A DNA stretch of 64,000 nt from Orobanche coerulescens. Its lineage: Eukaryota; Streptophyta; Magnoliopsida; Lamiales; Orobanchaceae. The notes beneath the pieces are model-generated. The model saw only the letters and a list, made by a program, of their open reading frames with translations. It made no database searches and had not been told where the DNA came from. Shown piece by piece: positions 55,447 through 64,000 of the stretch. The stretch covers positions 101,482,001 through 101,546,000 of the forward strand of contig CM065803.1 in the NCBI GenBank assembly GCA_033398695.1, written 5' to 3'. The position numbers and the translations under genes are program-made. Numbering within the stretch: the stretch's first letter is position 1; every line of letters begins with the position of its first letter.

Positions 55447-56233
55447 TAAGGAAAGACGTCTTTACGTCCATTTGCCATATCTCATAATCGTGGTAGGCAG
55501 CTATAGCAAGCATCATGCGAATAGACTTGATCATGGCTACGGGCGAGAAGGTATCGTGGTAATCGATCCCTTCCTTCTGGGTATAACCCTTTGCCACAAG
55601 CCTGGCCTTATAGGCGTCAACCTTGCCATCACCATCTGTCTTTCTCTTGTAGATCCACTTGTTCCCAATAGGCACTATGCCCTTGGGGCGGTCTACTAGA
55701 GTCCAGACCTGATTGACATGCATCGAGTCTATCTCAGCTTCCATAGCTTCACGCCATTTCGCGGAGTCTACATCCACCATCGCTTGGTCATAGGTCGTCG
55801 GGTCGGTCTCTTGGCTATCACTTGGAACCTCATGGAGACCCAGTTCCTCCAAGTGCACAAGCCCATACCTCTCAGGTAAATGAGACACCCTACTAGACCT
55901 ACGAGGTGGTTGTACTTGTGTTTCAGAAAGTTCGGTTCCAGTTTCTTGCACAGGTGTCTCTCGAGGAGTTTCATTGTATTCTTCTAAAGAAATACTTCTA
56001 CCTGCTCCGCCTTCCTGAATGAACTCATCTTCCAGTAAGTGTGCTTGTAAAGCAACAATGATCCTTCGATCTTCGGGCATGTAGAATAGATATCCCATCG
56101 TCCTGCACGGGAATCCAATGAAACGTCCCTTCGCAGACCTAGCTTCCAACTTTTCCACCTTAGTCTTCTTGACATAAGCGGGACATCCCCAAATCCTAAT
56201 ATGATTAAGACTTGGTTTCCTTCCTTCCCACAT
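55331..56233 (-). pseudogene. Ang-2 integrase-RT linker and RT N-terminal part
   Basis: It reads MWEGRKPSLNHIRIWGCPAY, the end of integrase, then a linker (SLEEYNETPRETP, HLPERYGLVHLEELGL). RT follows with NKWIYKRKTDGDGKVDAYKA, DYHDTFSPVAMIKSIRMM and IWQMDVKTSFLNGFLEEEIY. This is the longest open piece of the element. It shifts frame after VSSRYSKVCKL. Confidence 0.9.
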
Positions 56234-56672
56234 CTCATGTGGAGTTTTAGGAACGGATTTGGAAGGACATCATTCAAGATATACGCGGCGATCGAGTGCA
56301 TACCCCACGGGTAAATCGGCAAGTCAAGATAGCCCGGCATGGAACGGACCATGTTCAACAGGTCCGGTTCCTTCTTCGACACACCATTTAACCGAGGAGT
56401 ACTGGAGGTGTTAGTTGTGAAAATATTCCATGTTCCTTAAGGAACTCGTCAAACTCCGTACTCATATACTCCCCACCTCGGTCCGACCGAAGTGCTTTGA
56501 TATGATTACCAGTTTGTTTCGACTAGGGCCTTGAATTCTGGAATTTCTCAAAGGCCTCGGATTTATGTTTCATTAAGTATACATAACCATACCTAGTATG
56601 ATCATCTCGTAAACGTAATGAAATATTGATATCCGTCACGTCTCGCTTCCAAAGCACCACATACATCGGTAT
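56234..56672 (-). pseudogene. Ang-2 integrase core remnants
   Basis: Broken pieces of the integrase core: LLNMVRSMPGYLDLPIYPWG and AAYILN (about 56265-56370), and worn text matching the region of LRSDRGGEYMS and the Glu motif (about 56400-56500). There are many stops and indels. Confidence 0.75.
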
Positions 56673-56675
56673 GGA

Positions 56676-57296
56676 TTAATCCCGATTTATCGGCTCTTTG
56701 AAATGTCCCCGTGAAGGGGACTTAGTCATTTTGCCTTTAAGGCAAGATTCACAAGTAGGAAAGGGATCCGATCCCAATGGACCCATAAGTCCATCTTTTT
56801 CCATCTTGTAAACCTTGGTCCGACCAACATGACCAAGTCTAAGATGCCATTTCAAAACTTGATTGGTTTCATCCCTACCGCATTTTCTAGTTATAGTATT
56901 CACAACTACTTTGTTCCGAGATTTAGATGATACAATCCATTCAACAATGTAGCAGTACCTACTAGTTTATTTTTAAAATAAATTTTCAGAACCATCACCA
57001 ATGAAAAATGAAAAGCCTTTTCGGTCCATGACCGGAATGGATACAATGTTTTTGTGCCCCTTGGGCAAAACAAGTACATCTTCTAAAGTCAAAACAAAGC
57101 CCGATTCTAAACCCAAAAGAAGTGATCCTATGCTGGCCGCCTCGACACTATGCCCGCTTCCGACCGTGATCATAACTTCTCCGGCTCCAAGCTTCCTACT
57201 TTGTTCCAGATCCCGATTCACGGTACAAATATGAGAACTAGCACGAGAATCCAAAGATTCAGAAGTAGAAAATACGAGCGAACAATTTGTTTCCAA
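56676..57296 (-). pseudogene. Ang-2 protease and integrase zinc finger
   Basis: The protease region (56973-57296) reads ESLDSRASSHICTVNRDL, with Asp-Ser-Arg in place of Asp-Ser-Gly, the same change as in Ang-1. Then comes LVLPKGHKNIVSIPVMDRKG. The integrase finger (56676-56903) has WHLRLGHVGRTKVYK and CESCLKGKM. A stop or shift separates the two at about 56904-56972. Confidence 0.85.
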
Positions 57297-58130
57297 AACT
57301 AAAAGTTACAGACGAAGTGCCATGAAGAATCGGACGATCTATAGCCCAAAGGTGGCCACCACCGCACTTGAGACAAGTATCCTTCTTCTTCTTGTTCTTT
57401 GGAACCATCGGGGCCTTGCCCTTTCCCTTAAGGTCCTTAGCTTGTGGTCCATCCGCTTCTTGGTCTTTTTCTTCTTATTCTTAGACTTCCGAAGTCCGAA
57501 GAAATCACAAGTGCGAGACTCCTTCATCCGCGGGTCTTCATCCGAGACCGAGCGGTCACCGGTTGTTCATTAGCCCGGCTAAGTTACATGCAATCTCATT
57601 GCGGTTGAAGTTCATAACAAACCGTGAGAAGGAATCGAGGAGAGAGACCGTAGGATAAGGTCGGTTTGGAGAGAAGTATCCATTTTAAAATCAAGAGCCT
57701 CCAATCTCTCGATCATGGATATCATTTTGAGGACGTGTTCCCAACCTTCTCACCTTCCTTCATCCTTGCAGAGCGATTTGCTTGGATATCTCATATCTAG
57801 CGATTCTGCGTGCTCACCATAAAGCTCGGTTAAGTGAGATAGAATCGCCTAGCGAAGTCATTTTCTCATGAGCTCTCTGAAGCTCATTAGACATGGAAGC
57901 CATCATATAAGCACGGACTTTCACGTCATCCTTAACCCACTTTTCATGGTTTTCAATCTCTTCTGATTGGCTCGAGTCCGCATAGGAGGCGCCGGAATGT
58001 CCGTCTCCAAGACGTATCCCAGTGCCTCTATACCGAGGACAATCATCGATTGCGAGCCAATCCACAAAGTTAGGTCCCATTAAGGTGTTCTTTTCGAGTA
58101 GAATTGAGTGGATTCATTGTCATATTGAGA
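57297..58130 (-). pseudogene. Ang-2 gag
   Basis: Pieces of the copia gag: GPNFVDWL at the N-terminus, then out-of-frame text, then HEKWVKDDVKVRAYMMASMS and NELQRAHEKMTSL (57814-58080). The middle (57530-57813) is readable only across shifts. The C-terminal Lys-rich part lies at 57339-57527, and a knuckle-like CLKCGGGHLWA remnant at about 57340-57375 lacks a full CCHC set. Confidence 0.8.
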
Positions 58131-59778
58131 TTTATGCATTAAGTATAGCAGTTAATTAGTGACTCATTATATTATGTTGAGTATAGAATTAAGGTCTTTT
58201 CTATTCTTGTTACCCGGCTCCCACTATTTTTATCGAATAACACACTCCCATGTGAAAACCTAAGTATCGTCGCTCTACTTCATAGTGGTGATCGAGTTCT
58301 TTATAAATCTTAATAGAGGGCAACCGAGTGTTTCTAGTCTATTAATTCTCATAAAGTGGTGTCCAACACCAACCCATCTAATGGATGATTCGATCTTCTT
58401 TTTCCCCTTGTTCACTCCCCTCAACCTATACGGTTTCTATGGTTCGTGAACAAGTTAAGTTTATACCATCGACGCAAATCGGTTTCACAATTGAATCTTA
58501 TCCGGCAACCTATCAGGTTTCTAGGGATAAAATTTGCTCCAACCGAAGGCATCCAATGCGCTCCCGGTAATTTATCTGTCCTCCCCGAACGACTACCCCG
58601 ATAACTCGGAAGCATAGCACATCCGGTTTGGATTTCAATTTCAAAACTCGATGGAGGGAAGGAATACCTTGAAACCTTATAAACTTAATATTTTGTTGTG
58701 GGAGAATTTTCGCGATTAACGTTACACTTTGCACATTAATCGTTTAAGCGCGTTTGTGGCATTCATACAATATGAAACAACCATTCACAACCTAGTTGCT
58801 ACCAACATGTGGTTCATGGACCGTTCCTAGAAAACAAAAACTCCGTAATCTAATTACAAGTCTTCGTCTTGAATCTTCGTCTTCTCGAAATGGATCTTCC
58901 TCCGGTCTTCGTCATTACATATAAATTTTACATTGAAAATTGCATCCTAGATACAAATTTTTCTAGTAAAATAAATAGGCTCAAAACGGCCTTTACAACC
59001 CAATCGAATAAAACGAACGATTCAAAAACTAAGTCCACGAACCACATCCCCATTCAAAAGCATTCATTCAATAAATACTAAATAAACGGAAAGCGTAGAG
59101 ATACATTGATCCAATCAACAATACAAACCGATCCAATCGATTCACACAATCACTAATATGATAACGTTCAAAATAATTCGGTCGACTATAAATATTCCAA
59201 TTAATCAAATTTCCCTTATAAAATGAAATACCATAAATCATTTTAATCATATTAAATCCAATTAAACATGAGGGAGATTAATTTTCAAGAATACACGAAA
59301 AAATCGAGCCGGGGCGAAATTGGCCTGCCATGGCCGAGTCACTGCCGGCAGCATGCCAGCAGACATGCCTGGCATGGCCGATCATGCTCGGCAGCTGCCG
59401 GCCGGCTGCCCAGCAGCCCTGTGCCGCGGCCCCTGGAGACTGTGCCGCGGCCCACAGTACAGTGGCTGCCCAGGCCGGCTGCACCAGCCCTGGGCCGCGG
59501 CTCCCAACTTCCGGACGCCTCCCGGACCGTCCAACGGCATTTCGGGACTAGTTTTTCGACCGGATATCCAATATCTATATTCTCCAACATTCATATCTTC
59601 AATATAAATCATTTTTCCAAGAAATTAAGATTTATATTTAGACATAAACTTACGAAAAATATAATTACAACGAACGTAAAAATATATACCACGATTATGA
59701 CTAAAATGATTCGAAATCATTCACCATCTAATCGAGCATTCCAAATGCTAATATCGTATATACGATCGCAAGACCTAC
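58131..59778 (-). other. Ang-2 leader, non-coding
   Basis: No gene. A GC-rich island at about 59320-59530 holds a motif II array and inverted pairs such as TGCTCGGCAGCTGCCGGC. The rest is AT-rich. The AACCTGATAGG-like short repeat of the Ang-1 leader recurs near 58508 (CCTATCAGGTTTCT). Confidence 0.75.
59421..59503. repeat. Motif II array in Ang-2 leader
   Basis: GTGCCGCGGCCC starts at 59421 and 59442 (step 21). GGGCCGCGGCTC follows at 59492, with a worn copy 21 bases before it. This is the same motif and step as in the LARD LTRs. Confidence 0.85.
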
Positions 59779-59790
59779 GCTCCGATACCA
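59779..59790 (-). other. Primer binding site of Ang-2
   Basis: The minus strand reads TGGTATCGGAGC, one base after the 5' LTR. Confidence 0.9.
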
Positions 59791-59791
59791 C

Positions 59792-61740
59792 TGTTGAGAT
59801 TCGGTGCCTAAAACGAAGGCCCAGCGGAAGCGGTAAAACGAAAATTAATTCGATCCGAATCCCTACGAGGATCGATCGAGCTACGTATATACGAATATAT
59901 AAACAAAAAGCAAGAGTCGTAAGAAACTAACCCTCGAAGTCCGTTGATTAAATGGTAACCTTCTCTTGAGCTATTCCCCAAGCTCTTGAACGATCCAATG
60001 CCGAAAGTACCGCGTCTCTACTTGCCACGCGCCGGAGAAACGACCGGAACGACGATCACCTTGCTATCCTCCAAGGATACGGCTAGAGCTAAGTGATGAA
60101 GCTTCCAATATGAGATTATCACACTCTAAGTGTATAACTCACAACTCTCATTTATTTCTTGATTTTTTTCTCCAAGAATCACCAAGAACAAGTTGAAGAA
60201 GAAGATGAAGATAAGCGTTTGAACTCAAAGTCTCACTTTCTCTCTCTCTCAATGTATCTCACGTTGGAAAGGCTTGGAAAATTACAAGTGAGAGATGTCT
60301 TCATCTTCATTTATTCAACTCTCCACATGCACATCTCATAATTATGAGAATCAAAGCCCCACTACCTCAATGATCAAGCATTAAAGAATGGAACATGGGT
60401 CCATATGAAAGTGGGTGGAAGCGTGGGGTTTGGCCCATGTAGAAATCGGACAAGTTCGGTTCATTTCGGACTCCCGCGAGTCCAAACAGATAAACTCCTA
60501 TTCCGTATCGATGTATTTATATCGATTAATTAATCTAATTAATTAAACATATAAAATACATTATAACATAATTAATTTCTCCAAGAAATAATTATATCCA
60601 TGAATTAAATTAATCACCCAGTGATATATTTAATTCATTAGGCCGTAAATCAATTTATCCAATAAATCGATTTAGACATCTAATGTCCTAAATTTAGATA
60701 TCCAATATCTAATATTCATAATGAGAGAATTAGCTTGATTCATTCCGTCGTCAATCCTAATGCGCGACTCGGTAGGTCCGTCTCGATCGGCAAGAATGGG
60801 AGGAACCAAAGAGTAGTAGCACCACCTAGCCGACTGGTGGCCTACATCACTCGACCGAGAACGAATGATTGGGATCATTCAAGAACCATTCTGTCGTGAA
60901 TACCAGATACGTATAAACCCTTCTTTCAAATATCCCGATCAAGTTATAGGGTCACAGCTTAGTCAAACCCTATCTCGTACTTGACGCTATGCATGCGTTA
61001 ATGCAAATCGAGATCATCGAGCTCTCGTGTATCTAATACGACTAGCTCCATGCTTTGGCCAAAGACTTATGATCTCATCGCGATAACCGCATTGGACATA
61101 TAACCCGTTCACTAACGGGAGAAAGGATTCTATCTTGGTATTGATAGGACTCGCTACTTGCCGTCAAGATGCACGCCGAGTTGACCCCGCCTTAGGTTTA
61201 CGAGGTCGAACTACTTTAATGAAAATCTTGACGTCACAAGCACATCCCTACTAAATCCTCAAGTCGAAGGTTCACGAATACCTATCACAACCTTTCGATT
61301 CCGTCATTGATTGTCCGAAGTGAAATCCGTGTGACGAATCGAGGGTGAGTCGGTTCGAGTATACTAATCTAATTAGCATACCTATAACGTGTGCTCCCAC
61401 TAACCATTAGTGTTCGACAGGCACTCTCCTTGTCAAAGAACACGTCATACAAGTCTTTACATAAACTTAACGCCTACCAAGTTTCATCGACTTGCGAACG
61501 ATTAAGTATTTGAGCTATAAACCTTTCCAGTGCCGACCCCCTTATCCAATAAGAAGTGGAACGTTTTGCTCTCAAATACACGGACTAGTTTCTATATATT
61601 TATTTACGAGTTAGGAATGCCAATAACTACCAGTAAATAAAGAAACATTCATTTGCCTTATATAAATGGTTTACATAATTACAAGTACAATGCCCTCACT
61701 CAACAACCTCTGAGTGGCATTCGAGGGCATACTCCTAACA
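59792..61740 (-). repeat. Ang-2 5' LTR
   Basis: 1949 bp, TGTTGAGATTCGG to ACTCCTAACA on the plus strand, followed by GTATG. It matches 52273-54226. Confidence 0.95.
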
Positions 61741-62414
61741 GTATGTCCACCTCGTGTTGGTCCGACGGGATCATCGGGGGATCTATGCTAGCGTGCGCTG
61801 GATCATCGGACGGGTTTTTCCACCACGGGTTGGTCTGACGGGATCATCGTGGGTTCTAGGCAGTGAACGCTGGATCGACGGAATTACCATGTGTATGTTA
61901 TGATATCATGTTGTGATTATCAGTTGTGTATGTCATTTATGAGCTTCTCGTAGGAGAAGATTCGTTGGTATTTTATCGTTTACGTTATTATTCTTCGTGA
62001 GATATGAATAATATGTTGTGGTACTTGTACTAGCATCGTTGTGCTAACCCCTTCGGGGGTGAACATTTTGTTTATGTTCAGGATCCAGGAGAGCGGGAAA
62101 ACAACCACTGGAGCTGCATGACGACGAGGGTGCAGAGTGATGTTCCAGCCGGGTTATTTATCTGTTGTTTATTCATTATTTCAATAAGTAGTCGAGTACG
62201 AAGTCATTTGCGATGGATTTGAATTTGGTGATGTATTATTGAGTTCTTGTTGAACAATTGTACTTTCAGTATTTGGTAAGAACTATTTTATCTTAATTCC
62301 GTTATCTCCATTCGTTAGTACCTTTTTATGTCTGTTCAATTCTTCAGCCTTGTAAATCTTTATGTAAAGGATTTACGGCGCTGTAATATTCCTGAATATA
62401 TCGGGGGTGTTACA
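61741..62414 (+). repeat. GypA2 5' LTR, second part
   Basis: It resumes with the GTATG duplication and ends GGGGGTGTTACA. It carries the tandem unit GACGGGATCATCG (about 61764-61856) and the leader hairpins at about 62029-62063. Confidence 0.93.
62029..62063 (+). other. Leader hairpin pair in GypA2 U5
   Basis: AGCATCGTTGTGCT, then ACCCCTTCGGGGGT, whose RNA would be a CCCC-GGGG stem closed by a UUCG loop. It lies about 350 bases before the LTR end. GypA1, GypB1, GypB2 and all LARD copies have a hairpin at the same place. Confidence 0.65.
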
Positions 62415-62419
62415 GAATA

Positions 62420-62431
62420 TGGTATCGGAGC
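62420..62431 (+). other. Primer binding site of GypA2
   Basis: TGGTATCGGAGC, five bases after the LTR; GypA1 has the standard TGGTATCAGAGC at the equivalent place. Confidence 0.9.
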
Positions 62432-62546
62432 TAAGATTATGGATATCTTGGCCGTTGGGTTAAAATAGGGGTCATTTATGTCTTTTGAGGTAACCGGCCG
62501 TGAATGACATCACTGCACTGCCTACGTCTTCATGCGAACGGTGGTT

Positions 62547-62648
62547 GTAAGTTCCTAAACTCTATCTCGTTCTTTACATGTTGTGTATGTTTATACTCGA
62601 ATATTAGAACGATGCTGTTTCTTGTATATTGAGTATTTATGCTTACAG
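62547..62648 (+). other. Predicted leader intron of GypA2
   Basis: GTAAGTTCC opens and TGCTTACAG closes a 102-nt, T-rich stretch with a branch-like TACTCGAAT. The gag ATG follows at 62650. The length is equal to the GypA1 intron. Confidence 0.55.
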
Positions 62649-62649
62649 T

Positions 62650-63450
62650 ATGTTGAGAGGCGGACATGGACGTGGTCGCGGTCGTGGACGCGGACGAAGA
62701 AATCCGAAAGGAAGCGTCGCCTTCTAATCGGGCGATCATAGCTCGGGCGAGCCGCAACAATCTATTAATAACAAACCGAGATCCTGCTTGCAGAGATCCT
62801 TCATCAAGTGGTGAACCAGATGACTGGGCCGCCTGTGTCGTGGACCGAATGCAAGTGGCGGTGGGACTACGGCAGGGAGAAAGACGACAAGGGATCCCGG
62901 ACATGGGAAATCGAGGTGACCGGTGGCGCAAGAGGTGGCGAAGATGCAACCACCCAAATTCGACGGTATTTCCGAGACTCCCACAGGACCATTGGTTGAA
63001 AGAACTGGAGAAAATCTTTGCGGAATTAAGCGCCTGCACGACCGGAGAGCCTCTATCGCTCAATACTTTCTGATAGGGGAAGCGTCCGAATGGTGGGAAG
63101 CCATCCGGCCTGTAGACCATGATGCCGATTGGACAGAGTTTAGATTGATGATGGAAGCTCAGTATTGCCCTCGTCCTGTGAGGGAAGCCAAAGTTCGGGA
63201 GTTTTTCTCCGCTCAGCCTTCTGATGTGCCAGTATCCCAGGCAATTAAGACGTTTAATCAACAGCTGGCATTTGTTCGACATTTGGTCAGAACAGATGCA
63301 GAAATGATGATCCATTTCGATATGAGGATGAAACCAGAAATCCAGAGGTACATGTCCGGATTTGAATGTACCACACTCCGTCAATAGCAGGATAAGGCGT
63401 TGGCATATGAGATCAAGGAAGCAGCTATGGAGACGCAGCAAAGTGTCCAG
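62650..63450 (+). pseudogene. GypA2 gag, broken and lacking its zinc knuckles
   Basis: The start ATG (62650) gives MLRGGHGRGRGRGR. Frame shifts occur in the first 300 bases. From about 62930 the capsid domain is clear: VAKMQPPKFDG, EASEWWEAIRPV, EAQYCPRPVREAKV and DAEMMIHFDMRMKPEI. A TAG (63385-63387) replaces Tyr in RQYQDK. After AYEIKEAAM the sequence jumps directly to TQQSVQMPQNFGRGRG, so the roughly 350 bp that encode both CCHC knuckles in GypA1 are gone. Confidence 0.87.
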
Positions 63451-64000
63451 ATGCCTCAGAATTTTGGCCGTGGACGAGGCAGAAGACAATGGGACCGAAA
63501 GGGGACATCGAGTGCTGGATCTGCTCCCCCACGTCTGTACGAGATGAGAAGGACAGACGATCAGGATGCTGCTGTCGCATCAGGTACTGTCCAGATCCTT
63601 TCCCAGCCAGTTAGCGTTTTATTCGATACAGGAGCAACACATTCTTTCATATCTTTGTCTTGTGCAAATCATTTGAATATTTCTGGTTTTCATACTTGTG
63701 AACCTTATGTTGTTGGTTTACCGAGTGGAGAGAGGATTGTTGGGAACTTAGAAACTAGAAATTTCCCTGTATCATTTGGAGGCAGAGAGTGGCTCTCAAA
63801 TCTGATCGTGATAGAAATGCAAGGAGACGACCTGATACTCGGAGACGATTAGCTTAATCGATATGCAGCAATTGTGAACTACCAAAGGAGGAATATCTCG
63901 CTGATCGATGATGATGGTTCCGAAATATTGTTCGAGGGGTGGAAACCAGGAAGCTCAGGAAAATTGATCAAGGCGATGAAAGCTGTCAGATTATTAAAAC
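63451..64000 (+). pseudogene. GypA2 protease, then window edge
   Basis: In frame with the gag end (63400-63852), it reads DRKGTSSAGSAPPRLYEMRR, AVASGTVQIL and the intact active site [10 protein letters not shown]. It is interrupted by TAG at 63850-63852, where the family has Trp (LGDDWLN). The text after it (LNRYAAIVNYQRRNI) continues the same frame to the edge. RT is not reached. Confidence 0.88.

Larger units (their letters stand above)
52273..61740 (-). mobile_element. Ang-2: Ty1/copia element, Angela-like, minus strand
   Basis: A complete 9468-bp insertion with the GTATG target duplication (52268-52272 and 61741-61745). LTRs are 52273-54226 and 59792-61740. It shares with Ang-1 the LTR start on its own strand (TATGCCCTCGAATGCCACTC), the polypurine tract and protein families, but the rest of the LTR differs. 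All coding regions are fragmented. Confidence 0.94.
50573..64000 (+). mobile_element. GypA2: Ty3/gypsy element of the GypA family, interrupted by Ang-2 and cut by the window edge
   Basis: A plus-strand copy of the GypA1 family. Its 5' LTR (50573-52272 and 61746-62414) is split by Ang-2. The primer site, leader intron, a broken gag and the start of pol follow, running off the right edge. Total LTR length without Ang-2 is about 2369 bp, equal to GypA1. Left flank TTCCC; the right copy is outside the window. Confidence 0.92.

Noticed and set aside
59268..59930. A 220-codon plus-strand reading frame in the Ang-2 leader
   Set aside because: It runs through the GC-rich motif II region and across the primer site into the LTR, antisense to the element. 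It has no recognisable domain.
62530..63489. A 319-codon minus-strand frame over GypA2 gag
   Set aside because: It is the antisense of gag and the leader. Matching antisense frames over GypA1 gag show that it follows from gag codon use.

Overview
This is nuclear DNA of a flowering plant, taken from a region of nested LTR retrotransposons. The evidence is plant-type Ty3/gypsy and Ty1/copia proteins, initiator-Met-tRNA primer sites and long TG...CA LTRs. I found no host gene, tRNA, rRNA or bacterial feature. The species cannot be fixed from the sequence.

Layout. GypA1 (1-9615, minus strand) is a chromodomain gypsy element of the Tekay/Del type; its left LTR is cut by the window edge. A short unclassified piece follows (9616-10423). 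It hosts LARD-1 (from 10424, plus), a non-coding element with long LTRs whose ends match the gypsy family. The right LTR of LARD-1 is broken at 16599 by LARD-2 (minus). The left LTR of LARD-2 lies in three pieces (16599-17114, 36281-38269, 48194-48717). It is split first by GypB1 (17115-36280, minus, target duplication AGTTC), which itself carries the Angela-like copia Ang-1 (24220-33615, plus, duplication TCCAC). It is split again by the Sirevirus Sire-1 (38270-48193, plus, duplication CAGAT). The interior of LARD-2 (48718-49560) is then entered by GypB2 (49561), LARD-3 (50066), GypA2 (50573, plus) and Ang-2 (52273-61740, minus, duplication GTATG), each one inside the last. GypA2 resumes at 61741 and runs off the right edge.

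Coding state. Sire-1 has one uninterrupted pol frame and an intact extra 417-aa ORF after pol, with a damaged gag and protease. GypB1 keeps a 984-aa frame covering RT, RNase H, integrase and chromodomain, but its protease active site and zinc knuckles are damaged. GypA1, GypA2, Ang-1 and Ang-2 are broken by stops, frameshifts or deletions. Some small indels may be consensus errors, because they cluster where the two LTRs of one element disagree.

Most notable signal. Unrelated elements share arrays of short palindromes with fixed spacing. Motif I, TAGCGYRCGCTA, recurs every 23-24 bp in the LTRs of both gypsy families, in the Sirevirus LTR, and again before the extra Sirevirus ORF. It sits just upstream of TATA boxes. 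Motif II, GTGCCGCGGCMC, recurs every 21 bp in LARD LTRs and in the leader of an Angela-like copia. Gypsy families also share a predicted 102-111 nt intron ending one base before the gag ATG, and gypsy and LARD elements share a pair of leader hairpins.
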